NCBI GenBank assembly: GCA_031292555.1
Contig: JARLGV010000056.1
Coordinates: 1 to 64,000, forward strand
DNA: 64,000 nucleotides
Direction: 5' to 3'
Source of the DNA: Fimbriimonas sp.
GTDB taxonomy: Bacteria > Armatimonadota > Fimbriimonadia > Fimbriimonadales > Fimbriimonadaceae
A program made the translations under genes and the position numbers. Numbering within the stretch: the first letter of the stretch is position 1; each line of letters begins with the position of its first letter. Under the pieces are notes generated by a model, which saw only the letters and a list, made by a program, of their open reading frames with translations, had not been told where the DNA came from and made no database searches. Below, one piece after another: positions 9,873-19,144 of the stretch.

Positions 9873-12800
9873 CTAGGAGACGGTAAGCGCCGCCGTCTTG
9901 GATACGGTGCCAAGCGAGCCAGTGATCGTCGCCGAGGTCTTCGCGGTCACTTTCGCCGTCTTCACGGTGAAAGTCACCGAGGTCTTTCCGCTCGGGATCG
10001 TCACCGACTTGACTACCGTGGCCGCACCTACACTGCTTGACAGCGCGACTACCGTGCCTCCAGCCGGCGCGATTGATCCGATCTTGACGGTTCCTGTGCT
10101 AGACGAACCACCCTTGACCGATGTCGGGCTCAACGTGACCGACACGAGAACGGGAGCCGTGATCGTGAGTTGAGCGGTCTTGGAAGAGCCGCCATAGCTT
10201 GCGCTGACCGTTGCGGTAGCCGAGGCTCCGACCGCAATCGTCTTCGACGTGAATGTTGCCGATAGCTTTCCAGCCGCGATTGTTACGCTCGCAGGAACAA
10301 TGGCCGCCTTGGAGTTGCTCGACAGCTTAACGATCGCTCCGCCAGATGCGGCAGGACCGCTTAGCGAGATCGTTCCCGTCGACGATGTCCCTCCCGCAAC
10401 CGTCGTGGGACTGAGAGACACCGACACCAAGGTGGGTGGAGTGACCGTGAGAGGCGTAGTTACAACAACTGTTCCGTCCTTCGCGGTAATCGTCACCGAT
10501 TTTTGGGCGGAAACGGCAACCGTCTTCGCGGTAAAGGTCGCCTGGCTGAGACCACTGGCAATCGACACGGTCGCCGGCACCACCGCAGTCGTTGAACTGC
10601 TGCTTAGCGAAACGACGGTGCCCTTTGGACCAGCGTTACCGTTGAGGCTCACAGTTCCGGTGGAGTTCGTTCCGCCCGCAACCGTCGCGGGGCTCAGGCT
10701 AACAATCGACAACGCGGCAGGAGTGATCGTCAAGGTCGCGTCTTGGGACGCACCGGAGAGGCTTGCCGTGATCGTGGCAGTTGCTCGCTGGTCGACTCCC
10801 ACCGTATTGACGGCGATAGTGCCTGACCTCTGACCTGCGGCAATGGTCATGGATGAATGAACCGTTGCCGAGGCACTGCTGCTCTTTACCGAAACAGTGA
10901 CACCGCTCGGACCGGCCTGCCCATCGAGAACAACAGTCGCCGTTGAAGTGCTGCCGCCTGCGATCACGCTCGGGTTCAGGTTTATCGCGCTCAACGGCGC
11001 CGGGGTTAACGTGATTGCCGAGGTCTTCGAGCCGCTTCCGCTTCCTGCCGTCACGTTGACGCTCGTTTGCGCATCGACTCCACTGGTGGTGACGACAAAT
11101 ATCGCAGTCGTTGCCCCAGCTGCCACCGTAACCGTCGTCGGAACGGAGACGCTTGCGCTATTCGTAGACAGGCCGACTGAAAAACCGCCGGTTGGAGCCG
11201 CCTGCGAGATGGTCACCGTACCCGTCGATGTACCTCCTCCCGTCACGGTCGTCGGATTGAGGGAAAGCCCGGACACAGAGATGCTATTTAGGGGTGGAAT
11301 CGGAGCTACGGAGAACCCTCCACTCGAGGTCCCCAGAGCGATCGATCCACCGGCAGGGGAGACAGCAACGGGTCCGACATTCCCAATGCCGAATGTGGTG
11401 GTCAGAGCGAAGTCGCTTGCGTCAAAGACCTGCAGGCCGGCGTCGCTACTTAACAACATCTCCTTCCCGTCGGTCGAAAAGGCAACTGAGGCCACGGCTG
11501 TGGTTCCTGCCGCTAGCTTTGGCGAGGAGGCCAACTTGCCCGTTGCCACATTCCAAACTTCCATCACTCCTCCGCTATCGGTTTGACCGGCGTCAGCAAG
11601 GTTCGCGCTGTCTGAGGTGAAGGCGATGGAGGCGATCTGGACTGTTGAGTTGAGAGTGAAGATTAGCGCGCCGCTCGATGCGCCGAAGAGCTCCAAACCG
11701 CCGCCACCCAAGGCCAATGTTTTTCCGTCTGGTGAGAACGCTACCGAATGGGGGAAGTTGTCTGAAGTTGTCAGGGTCTTAGTCTTTGTACCGGTCGCGA
11801 CGTCCCAAAGCTCGAGCACTCCCGCATATTGCCCTCCGGTAGTCGAGTACTGGCCGGCAACCGCCAAGGTCTTGCCATCCGGTGAAAATGCCATCGTCTT
11901 GATTTCCACGTTGGCATGCGTGGCGAGGGAGGCCCTCAGAGTTCGTGCCGACACGTTCCACAGCTCCAGCACAGCCTTGGAGGCGCTGCCATATCCGCCA
12001 ACAGCCAAGGTCGTCCCGTCGGGCGAGATCACTGCCGACGCGACCGACTGGCAAGCCGTGGTCAAACTCGCCTCCAGAGTCCCCGTCGCCTCATTCCAGA
12101 GATCCAAGATTCCAGCGCTCTTGGTGGAACCGTCGTACCCTCCAGCCACAAGCGTTTTGCCGTCGGGCGAGAAGCCCAGAGTAAAGGTATTGTAGAAAGA
12201 CGGAAGTGCGGTGGACGAGACCTGCGTCGCTGATGCCACATTCCAGATTTCCTTGACTCCATCGTACTTGTTGTCGATCCCGCCGACAAACACGAACTTG
12301 GAGTCAGGCGAGAAACTGGTTGTCCTTACTGCCGCGTTGGCATCAGTCGCCAACGAACCGACCTGCGTGTTTGTGGAGGTCGTCCACAGCTCGAAAACTC
12401 CCTTATTTGCTGAACTGACTCCGCCATCGCTGAGAGTCTTGCCGTCGGGCGAGTAGGCCACCGAGCTGACGGTCTGAGTCGCCGCTGTTTTGAGCGAAGC
12501 GCTGAGACTTGCCAACGAGACGTTCCATAGCTCCAAAACTCCGCCGGTCGCATCGCCACCGCCTACAGCAAGGGATCCGGCGTCGGGTGATAAGGCGACC
12601 GACAGGACGTCGGTTGCCGCCGTCTTCAGCGTTCCGCTGAGGGTTCCGGCTGCCACGCTCCACGACTCCACTACGCCGGTGCTCGACCCGGTCGATTGGT
12701 TGGCCGCCAGTCCACCGTCAAAAAGGAGCTTGCCGTCGGCCGAGAACGCCACGGAGTTAACCGCAGTCGCACCGGTCGTAAGCCATTTTGTCAGCGTCGC

Positions 12801-13325
12801 GCTCTGAACATTCCACAGCTCGAGGACTCCCGTTCCAACTCCTCCAAACGGGGCATTCTGCCCACCTACCGCCAAGAGTTTCCCATCTGCGGTAAAGGCA
12901 ACCCCAAAGGCGCTTGTCGCCGACGTGGCGATTCGGGTGACCAGTTTGCCGGTCGATGCGTTCCAGATCTCGACGACACCGATGTTGGTGCCTTGACTGG
13001 TTTTGTAGAGCCCGCCGTCAGCGATCATCGCTCCGTCCGCTGAGAACGTAACCGCATTGACGGTGGAGGCCGCCGTCGGAAGGCTCAATGCCGCATTGGT
13101 TGCCGTGGTGAGGATCTCGAGCCCTCCCGAACTCCCCAACGCCACTTTGGCGCCGTCATGCGAATAGGATGAGCACGTTGGCAACGTGAGTTCACTATGA
13201 GTCCAATTCGCGGTGAAGTTCGTTTGGGCAGAACACACGGCGGGCAAAATGGCCAAGGCTCCAGCAACTGACAAGAACGCGACACGAGGCAAGACAAGAA
13301 TGCGAAAGGAGTTATGTTGGGACAT
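9873..13325 (-). CDS. Secreted WD40-like repeat protein with Ig-like modules
   Basis: A 1150-residue protein with a signal peptide ending near VCSAQ. Residues 30-660 hold about a dozen WD-type repeats of the form SVAFSPDGKTLAVGG...GVLELWNVATGTL, probably forming one or two propellers. Residues 680-1150 are five Ig-like modules with the SLSPTTVAGG signature, closely related to those of the neighbouring propeller gene. The two genes are in the same direction with about 210 nt between them and probably arose by shuffling of the same modules. The function is unknown. The repeats make long antisense ORFs that I regard as shadows. Confidence 0.85.
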   Translation of the reverse strand: MSQHNSFRILVLPRVAFLSVAGALAILPAVCSAQTNFTANWTHSELTLPTCSSYSHDGAKVALGSSGGLEILTTATNAALSLPTAASTVNAVTFSADGAMIADGGLYKTSQGTNIGVVEIWNASTGKLVTRIATSATSAFGVAFTADGKLLAVGGQNAPFGGVGTGVLELWNVQSATLTKWLTTGATAVNSVAFSADGKLLFDGGLAANQSTGSSTGVVESWSVAAGTLSGTLKTAATDVLSVALSPDAGSLAVGGGDATGGVLELWNVSLASLSASLKTAATQTVSSVAYSPDGKTLSDGGVSSANKGVFELWTTSTNTQVGSLATDANAAVRTTSFSPDSKFVFVGGIDNKYDGVKEIWNVASATQVSSTALPSFYNTFTLGFSPDGKTLVAGGYDGSTKSAGILDLWNEATGTLEASLTTACQSVASAVISPDGTTLAVGGYGSASKAVLELWNVSARTLRASLATHANVEIKTMAFSPDGKTLAVAGQYSTTGGQYAGVLELWDVATGTKTKTLTTSDNFPHSVAFSPDGKTLALGGGGLELFGASSGALIFTLNSTVQIASIAFTSDSANLADAGQTDSGGVMEVWNVATGKLASSPKLAAGTTAVASVAFSTDGKEMLLSSDAGLQVFDASDFALTTTFGIGNVGPVAVSPAGGSIALGTSSGGFSVAPIPPLNSISVSGLSLNPTTVTGGGTSTGTVTISQAAPTGGFSVGLSTNSASVSVPTTVTVAAGATTAIFVVTTSGVDAQTSVNVTAGSGSGSKTSAITLTPAPLSAINLNPSVIAGGSTSTATVVLDGQAGPSGVTVSVKSSSASATVHSSMTIAAGQRSGTIAVNTVGVDQRATATITASLSGASQDATLTITPAALSIVSLSPATVAGGTNSTGTVSLNGNAGPKGTVVSLSSSSTTAVVPATVSIASGLSQATFTAKTVAVSAQKSVTITAKDGTVVVTTPLTVTPPTLVSVSLSPTTVAGGTSSTGTISLSGPAASGGAIVKLSSNSKAAIVPASVTIAAGKLSATFTSKTIAVGASATATVSASYGGSSKTAQLTITAPVLVSVTLSPTSVKGGSSSTGTVKIGSIAPAGGTVVALSSSVGAATVVKSVTIPSGKTSVTFTVKTAKVTAKTSATITGSLGTVSKTAALTVS

Positions 13326-13456
13326 GACGCGAAGGGACCTCGATCCGGATCAGGGGCCATTATCCTGCATTGCGTTGAAACTGGAAATGATAAATGTTGC
13401 TAAAATTTGCAAATAATTCTTATGGCTTTTACGGATCTTGAGCCTTAAGCGCTTAA
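13326..13456. promoter_or_regulatory. AT-rich leader with the palindrome TTAAGCGCTTAA
   Basis: The gap upstream of the WD/Ig gene is AT-rich, unlike its surroundings, and probably holds that gene's promoter, reading leftwards. A perfect 12-bp palindrome, TTAAGCGCTTAA (13445-13456), touches the stop codon of the DUF2961 gene. It could be a regulator site or chance. I saw no second copy. Confidence 0.3.
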
Positions 13457-15463
13457 CTACTTCAAGACCACGCAGTCCAAGCCGAAGTAGAAACGCGACC
13501 CGGTCGAGCGGGGGTTCGTCCCCGTGACCGCCGCCGAGAGGACGTTGTCTCCCATTGACAGATCGAACGTGCCGAGATCGATCGGGCCGGAAAGGACCGG
13601 CTTCTCGCTCCACAGGTCTACCTCCTTACCGAACATTCCGTTGATTGAGAATCGGACGATTCCGTAGTCGTAACTCCTCGTCGCGTAGAGGATTACATGG
13701 CATCGGCCCGCTTTGGCGACTGGGAAGGCCAGAGCGAGTTTGCCGCCCGGTTGGGTGGATTCGAGGAAGAGCTGCATGTTGTTACTCCAACTGCCATCGG
13801 TCAGCGCACCGGACTGAGTCGAGATCTTAATTTCGTCAGACTTCGAAAGCACCTTCATGCTCTCGCATTCGATCGCGCCCTTGATCCCGATGCTCCACTC
13901 CGGAAGTGCGGCTGCCGCGTCTAGCGGAGACGCAGTTCGGTTCGACGTGGCGCCCGGTCGGGCGTACCAGAAGGTCGCAGCGGAATACCCGACCTTGCAG
14001 TCGGCCCAATCCCACACTTCCATGTCGAACCGGAGCGATTTATGAAAGAGGATGCCGTCCAGGCCACGAATGCGCGAGGTCGTCGTATATCCCATCCAGT
14101 TCTCGCGCCCTTTCAGGTCGCGCGTCGGCATCGCAACGTAAGCGGAGGAGTAGTGCTCCGCCATGCCCCAGGCAAACCCGTAGTAATCTTCAGTGCCCGT
14201 GCCGATGTGCGATGGGAAGGCCTCACCGTCTTGATAGACTTTCTCGTCGCCTTCGCCATACCAGCCGGCGGCCGGACTGAAGACCGTTAGCGTGTCACCC
14301 ACATAGATGCCCGAGCCGGTGGCGGTCAAGTAGTTCCAATCGCTCATCGGCCGCGTGGCTAGCGGATACTGGTTTCGCCAGCTACCGTGAAAGTGCATGG
14401 ACCGGGAATCCCAGTTCCAAGGACCGAATTGCGCGGCAACCCGCAGCCGCATCCGACCAGAGCCATAGTTGTGAATGCGAATCTCTCCCGTTCGCTCGTA
14501 CGGCATCGGCCAGACGCACGCCATCGTCCCCTTGTCGTCAACAGCACGGAAGCGATCCCAAACCGGGTGATCGTGTACGCCGCATCCGAAGAACTCGCCG
14601 ACCGGACACCAGACCGTCGGCTCCCCGTCGAATGTCATCGATACAACGAGCGACCGCAACGCCTGGAGGTCTGGCTTATTCGCAAACGTCAGTTTCAGTC
14701 CGGTCAAGGCATGGGCGCCCTTTGGTCCACGCACCACAAACTCGCGGCCGGGCCCGAGATTGACCTCGCTGTCCTTGCCTCCGGTCACGGCTGGCTGCTT
14801 GTCCAGATCGGCCCCGACCGCCTCAACGGTGGATTTCGCCTCGGCCAGCGCCGACGGCGAGAAGCTCTCAACGTGCGTATCCGCCGGATAGGCCCGATAG
14901 CTGAACGCGTAGTAGAACGGAACCTCACTCAGCGTGACCCTGCAACTCTTTGCAAACGGGATTGGGAAATAGCTGTCGCTGCCGACACCATCCGTGACGC
15001 CCGGCTCGGGCCACGAAATGAACGCGAAGGGAGGCTTGAACTCGAGCTTTCCGCGCATCAGATCGTTGAAAGGCTCCTCGATGACCGGTTCGTCCGATCC
15101 GTCCAGGTAGAAGCGCACCAGCATCTTGTCTTTGTCCGACAGAAGCGGGGTCCAGATCCGGGTGATCGCACCCGGTCCCTCGTGCTCCATCACCACCCAT
15201 TCGGTCTTGCCGTGACGCTGCTCCGTGCGAATGAACTGCTCGTAGTCCTTGTTCGCGAACCAAGTTTTGCTGTCGTTCGGATCGGTCTTAAGCCGGTCGT
15301 AGCTGGTCGCCTGAAGCTGCTTGTACGGAACCTCGGGCAGGCGAGCAATGCCGGATCGGTCCGCCATCTCCTTCAGCAGAGACCCAATCGTAACCGTCGG
15401 AGCGGTCCGGCCAGAAAGCGCAACGGCGAACCCAAGAAATACGGACAGCATCCGAAAAAGCAT
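13457..15463 (-). CDS. DUF2961 (GH172-type) secreted glycosidase-like protein
   Basis: A 668-residue protein with a short signal peptide. The central part matches DUF2961: YKQLQATSYD, MEHEGPGAITRIWTP, VRFYLDGSDEPVIE and GTGTEDYYG near the middle. DUF2961 members have been shown to be GH172 enzymes acting on fructofuranosyl or arabinofuranosyl bonds, so a furanoside substrate is likely. The C-terminal part (about 540-668) looks like an added beta-sandwich that may bind carbohydrate. It follows the same strand as the WD/Ig gene but is separated from it by an AT-rich gap. Confidence 0.85.
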   Translation of the reverse strand: MLFRMLSVFLGFAVALSGRTAPTVTIGSLLKEMADRSGIARLPEVPYKQLQATSYDRLKTDPNDSKTWFANKDYEQFIRTEQRHGKTEWVVMEHEGPGAITRIWTPLLSDKDKMLVRFYLDGSDEPVIEEPFNDLMRGKLEFKPPFAFISWPEPGVTDGVGSDSYFPIPFAKSCRVTLSEVPFYYAFSYRAYPADTHVESFSPSALAEAKSTVEAVGADLDKQPAVTGGKDSEVNLGPGREFVVRGPKGAHALTGLKLTFANKPDLQALRSLVVSMTFDGEPTVWCPVGEFFGCGVHDHPVWDRFRAVDDKGTMACVWPMPYERTGEIRIHNYGSGRMRLRVAAQFGPWNWDSRSMHFHGSWRNQYPLATRPMSDWNYLTATGSGIYVGDTLTVFSPAAGWYGEGDEKVYQDGEAFPSHIGTGTEDYYGFAWGMAEHYSSAYVAMPTRDLKGRENWMGYTTTSRIRGLDGILFHKSLRFDMEVWDWADCKVGYSAATFWYARPGATSNRTASPLDAAAALPEWSIGIKGAIECESMKVLSKSDEIKISTQSGALTDGSWSNNMQLFLESTQPGGKLALAFPVAKAGRCHVILYATRSYDYGIVRFSINGMFGKEVDLWSEKPVLSGPIDLGTFDLSMGDNVLSAAVTGTNPRSTGSRFYFGLDCVVLK

Positions 15464-15641
15464 GACTCATTTTTCATCGCGGAGGACGCGTGGCTGGCAA
15501 CCGACCCTACGAACTGCCTTGCCCCAGTGGATCCTAAGGTTCGAGGGGCGCAGCGACCGGCGGCACGAATATGAAGACCTTAGGGTCAATTTGCGGATGA
15601 GCGACGTAGTCCACGTGTTTCCGTCGGTGGAACGAAAGCTC

Positions 15642-16541
15642 CTAGTACAAGCGCTCCAATCGATATATCTCATCGGGACGCATTTTTACTTCGCCAACCG
15701 GTCCGTAGAGGTACTCAAACTTAAAGGACCCATTCGATCCGTATACGAGCGGAATCTCTCCAGCAGCCCTATCGAAACGCCGCCCTGGCGAAGCTGGGTC
15801 CAGCCTGATGGGACAGCTTCGGTCCTCGCCGGTGGCAAACCGTGAGTAGTTCGGCATATATTCACCCAGCCACTGATTGTCCCGATCGGGATGGTCCGTG
15901 TAGTTCAGTATGTCGTTGACCGACTCGACGATTGGAATGCGCCTTTCGGCTTGGGCCGCCTGGTCGAACTGGAGGAGTGCCGGCTCCCAAAGCTGCATTC
16001 GTCGCGCGTGCAACACCCAGTACTCAAGGTGATGGTAGGGCCGTGCCGGCACAAGAAAGATCGCCAGGCATAGGGGAACGCCAACGACGTGGGAGATCAG
16101 GCACCGGACGAAGACTTGGCGCTCGTACGGCTTGGCCAGGATCGTCTGACGTTGCGCCCAGAAGGGGCATTCAATGAAAACAGATATCAACCCGTACCCG
16201 AGCAGCAGCTCGAACACAAAAAGCAGTGGGTTGGGGTTCAATCCCGTCTGCAACGGAAAGAAGGGGCAGTAGAAGTCGGGAGGGAACACCACGGGACAGA
16301 TCACCGCGCTTGCCACGTTGCTCAGTGCGGACAAGGCCAAGCTCTTTGGCCAACTCCGTCCGGTTGCGACACCAATGAACCAAGCCTCAAACACCACAAA
16401 GACGATCGCGGCGGCCGCCCCAGCCCAAAAATCGACGATGGCCAACGTCGGGGCGGTTGACCCATCCGCTAAAGCAGGGTGGCTTAAGGACAGCAGCGCG
16501 ATGATCGCTCCCGTCCGCATCTCGATCTTCTGGGCGACCAT
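15642..16541 (-). CDS. Hypothetical multi-pass membrane protein
   Basis: About 299 residues. I chose the first ATG (16541), with GTAGG upstream; a GTG at 16583 and another ATG at 16520 are alternatives. A signal-like segment ending PALADG is followed by about four hydrophobic stretches (IVDFWAGAAAAIVFVVF, ALSALSNVASAVICPVV, LLFVFELLLGYGLISVF, CLISHVVGVPLCLAIFLV). The last third is polar and acidic, with FDRAAGEIPLVYGSNGSFKFEY, and may lie outside the membrane. I do not recognise a family or a partner gene. Confidence 0.65.
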   Translation of the reverse strand: MVAQKIEMRTGAIIALLSLSHPALADGSTAPTLAIVDFWAGAAAAIVFVVFEAWFIGVATGRSWPKSLALSALSNVASAVICPVVFPPDFYCPFFPLQTGLNPNPLLFVFELLLGYGLISVFIECPFWAQRQTILAKPYERQVFVRCLISHVVGVPLCLAIFLVPARPYHHLEYWVLHARRMQLWEPALLQFDQAAQAERRIPIVESVNDILNYTDHPDRDNQWLGEYMPNYSRFATGEDRSCPIRLDPASPGRRFDRAAGEIPLVYGSNGSFKFEYLYGPVGEVKMRPDEIYRLERLY

Positions 16542-16821
16542 CGGACCTACAACCCCCGATGCCAAGCCAAGTGAATGGCGCACTTCACGACACCATGCTA
16601 TCAGCCTGAGGTAAGAGCGCGGTTAGCAACAGACGAGAGTTCTGTAGCGATTCATCCCAAGCGTCGACAGGTCGTTTCAGTATCTACGTTGAGGGCGATA
16701 AGCGTAGGGCCACAAGATCGGAACCAAACGCGGCGTTCGCAGCGATTTGCCGCGATTCACTCAGCCTTGTACCCAAGCAAGACGTTGGAACCCTGCGCCT
16801 AGAACTCGTCCAAGTTCACGG

Positions 16822-16841
16822 ACCTACCGCAGATGGTAGGT
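16822..16841 (+). promoter_or_regulatory. Hairpin in the amt leader
   Basis: ACCTACC (822-828) and GGTAGGT (835-841) can pair as a 7-bp stem with a 6-nt loop, ending 24 nt before the amt start. There is no T run. It may be a protein site or an mRNA structure near the ribosome site (GGGAGTGG). The evidence is the inverted repeat alone. Confidence 0.35.
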
Positions 16842-16865
16842 TCTTGATTACGCGGGAGTGGTTCA

Positions 16866-18086
16866 ATGACGATCGACACCGGTAACACCGCTTTTATGGT
16901 GTTATGCAGCAGCCTGGTCATGTTAATGACACCGGGGCTTGCTTTCTTCTATGGCGGACTGGTTGGGCGCAAAAACGTGCTCGCCATCATGATGCAGAGC
17001 TTTGTATCCATGGGATGGACAACCGTCCTCTGGTTCGCATTCGGGTATTCCCTTTGCTTTAGCGGCGATGTGGGCGGGGTTGTAGGCAACCTCGATCAAG
17101 CTTTCCTTCGGGGCGTGACCCTGAACACGCCGTCGCCGATGAACAACACGATTCCTCTCTTCGTGTTCATTGCCTATCAGATGATGTTCGCCATCATCAC
17201 GCCTGCCCTGATTACCGGCGCATTCGCAAACCGTGTGACATTTAAGGCGTACATGCTCTTCCTGACCGGTTGGCTGCTGTTCGTATACTTCCCCTTCGTG
17301 CACATGGTATGGGGCGGAGGGATTCTCCAGAAGTGGGGAGTTCTCGACTTCGCGGGCGGCATCGTCGTTCACAACATCGCGGGAATGGCGGCCCTCGCAT
17401 CGGTCTTGTTTGTAGGCAAGCGGAAAGTGCTGGATCGGGGTCCGCATAGCGTTCCTTTGGTGGCTCTCGGTACCGGACTGCTATGGTTCGGATGGTATGG
17501 GTTCAACGCGGGAAGCGAGTTTCGCGTCGATTCGGTCACAGCCGTCGCGTTCATCAACACCGACGTGGCCGCCTCGTTTGCCGCGATCGCGTGGATGATG
17601 ATGGACTGGATGAACGCCAAGAAGCCCAAGCTCGTAGGGCTCCTTACCGGAGCAGTCGCGGGTCTCGCCACCGTCACCCCGGCGGCCGGTTATGTTTCGC
17701 CGACGTCGGCGGTAATCATCGGAATCATCTCGGGACTGGTCTGCTACTTCGCGGTCGCGCTCAAGAACAAGCTCCACCTCGATGACGCCTTGGACGTGTG
17801 GGGCGTCCACGGCGTAGGCGGTTTGCTCGGCATCGTCCTACTCGGAGTGTTCGCGTCCCTCGAGTTCAATCCAAAGGGCGCCGACGGATTGCTCGCCGGA
17901 AACAGCACCTTTTTCTTCAAGCAGTTGGTCGCAGTCGTCGTTTCCTCAGTTTGGGCGTTCGGCTTCACCTACGGGATGCTCTGGCTGATCAACTTATTCA
18001 CGCCCGTCCACGTGGCTGACGACGTCGAGGAGACTGGGCTCGACGAGGCCCTGCTGGGCGAAACCGCCTACCTGGAGCCCGTTTAG
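16866..18086 (+). CDS. amt: Ammonium transporter of the Amt/MEP family
   Basis: A 406-residue protein with about eleven membrane helices. Typical Amt sequence is plain throughout: MLMTPGLAFFYGGLVGRKN at the N-terminus, HMVWGGG, the family signature GTGLLWFGWYGFNAGSE, and DVWGVHGVGGLLG near the C-terminus, which carries the pore histidine. The tail GLDEALLGETAY corresponds to the usual GLDxxxHGExAY. It moves ammonium across the inner membrane. No glnK (PII) gene is adjacent, though amt genes are often paired with one. The first residues give no separate cleaved signal. It is followed by a hairpin separating it from a convergent small gene. Confidence 0.95.
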   Translation: MTIDTGNTAFMVLCSSLVMLMTPGLAFFYGGLVGRKNVLAIMMQSFVSMGWTTVLWFAFGYSLCFSGDVGGVVGNLDQAFLRGVTLNTPSPMNNTIPLFVFIAYQMMFAIITPALITGAFANRVTFKAYMLFLTGWLLFVYFPFVHMVWGGGILQKWGVLDFAGGIVVHNIAGMAALASVLFVGKRKVLDRGPHSVPLVALGTGLLWFGWYGFNAGSEFRVDSVTAVAFINTDVAASFAAIAWMMMDWMNAKKPKLVGLLTGAVAGLATVTPAAGYVSPTSAVIIGIISGLVCYFAVALKNKLHLDDALDVWGVHGVGGLLGIVLLGVFASLEFNPKGADGLLAGNSTFFFKQLVAVVVSSVWAFGFTYGMLWLINLFTPVHVADDVEETGLDEALLGETAYLEPV

Positions 18087-18095
18087 TCCGTTTCC

Positions 18096-18136
18096 ATCGT
18101 GGCGGACGCTGAGGGAAATGCTGCGTCCGCCACGAT
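18096..18136. terminator. Terminator-like hairpin between convergent genes
   Basis: ATCGTGGCGGACGC (18096-18109) and GCGTCCGCCACGAT (18123-18136) form a perfect 14-bp stem with a 13-nt loop. It lies 10 nt after the amt stop and 18 nt from the stop of the convergent small gene, so it can serve both. Neither side has a clear T run, so termination strength is uncertain. Confidence 0.7.
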
Positions 18137-18154
18137 CAAAACTGGGTGACAGTT

Positions 18155-18521
18155 TTAACCCTTCTTCTTCGAAGGCTTCGGCCTAAGATTGGCCGTGTAT
18201 TCGTATCCCTTCCGGAAGTACAGCGCCAGGTCTGCCGTCGACTCCGGCAACGATTGAGGGACCGTCACGTACTCCTTCTGGACGATGCCGTATGCCTCGA
18301 CCAATTTCGATTCGTACTTTTCCAGGAACGGCTCCCTCTCGTCGGTCGGAAGACGTAGCGCCAGATCGCCCGATGGCGTGAAGTAGCTAAACATATGCCC
18401 ATTAACCGACGTATAGGGGACGCTAGCTCCCTTTGCCTCAACTTCCGGTACGGTGGGCGACCAGTTGACGGAAAGACTCCAGCGTTCTCGGTGCGATTTG
18501 CTTCTTGTCAGGGCTACTCAA
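18155..18521 (-). pseudogene. Frameshifted small TfoX-like/DUF protein
   Basis: The intact C-terminal part (79 codons from the ATG at 18394) reads MFSYFTPSGDLALRLP...KEYVTVPQ...LRPKPSKKKG, a pattern I recall from small conserved proteins sometimes labelled TfoX/Sxy-like. The frame stays open upstream (VEAKGASVPYTSVNGH), which fits the family, but has no usual start codon. The missing N-terminus is found one frame over: TTG at 18521 starts MSSPDKKQIAPRTLESFRQLVA, and removing one base from the GGG run at 18455-18457 joins the parts into a 121-residue protein. So the gene is either broken or carries a one-base sequence error. A TTG at 18533 is an alternative start. Confidence 0.75.
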
Positions 18522-18796
18522 CAGAGTGTCCAAGTGTGGTTTCTCTTACCATTCTGCCTCCAGAGCCAGTGTAACGGGCTCTTGATGAAATTACATAACA
18601 ACAAAGGGCCACTTTGCAGTTCAATGTCCCAAATACACATAGACATACGTCGATCATAAAATCTAGGGACGCGGAACCCATTGCATGCGACTCCATGGAT
18701 GACCCTCCAAACTCAATATGTAGGACTTTCCAGATCTAAGACGACTGGACGGTTCTACCCCCCTTCGTCCCGGATGGGAGTATCAGGAGGAATCGC
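18522..18796. other. Intergenic region with small hairpin and probable cytochrome promoter
   Basis: No convincing gene. AGAGCC and GGCTCT near 18561-18581 can form a small stem. The region just before the cytochrome gene has a good ribosome site, AGGAGGAATCGC, ahead of the ATG at 18797. AT-rich DNA at 18590-18660 is the most likely promoter area. Confidence 0.4.
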
Positions 18797-19123
18797 ATGA
18801 AGCGTGTAATCACAGTTAGCGCGATGGCTGCTTGTGCCGTATTGGCATACGCGGTCGCCAGTTTCAGCAATGTGTTCGTCAAGACTTATAACGTCGACGC
18901 GAACTCGCCCTTGGGGAAGGCCTCTTGCTCCGTTTGCCATGTCGGAAAGCACGGCGGCAAGCTGAACCCGTATGGCAAAGATATGCAGTCCACGATGAAG
19001 GCCGAGCACAGCCACAAGCTGACCGCCGAGATTCTGCACAAGCTGGACAATATCGATTCGACGAAGACGGGCAAAAAGAACATCGAGAAGATCAAGGCCG
19101 GGCTAAACCCGGGTGTGGACTAG
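18797..19123 (+). CDS. Small secreted monoheme c-type cytochrome
   Basis: A 108-residue protein with a signal peptide (MKRVITVSAMAACAVLAYAVASFS) and one heme c motif, CSVCH, at 49-53. It continues HVGKHGGKLNPYGKDM, a form seen in small periplasmic cytochromes with an LNPYG turn. It would carry one electron in the periplasm. It begins a two-gene unit: the multiheme cytochrome starts 22 nt after its stop. This suggests it is an electron partner of that protein. The ribosome site is strong (GGAGGA). Confidence 0.85.
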   Translation: MKRVITVSAMAACAVLAYAVASFSNVFVKTYNVDANSPLGKASCSVCHVGKHGGKLNPYGKDMQSTMKAEHSHKLTAEILHKLDNIDSTKTGKKNIEKIKAGLNPGVD

Positions 19124-19144
19124 TCGAGGGCGGCGCCCGATAGC

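Noticed and set aside
5709-11586. Long plus-strand frames opposite the propeller and WD/Ig genes
   Set aside because: They mirror the repeats of the minus-strand genes, lack start signals and show no known motif.
14387-15574. 395-codon plus-strand frame across the DUF2961 gene
   Set aside because: Fully antisense to a gene with clear family matches; Arg-rich and without motif.
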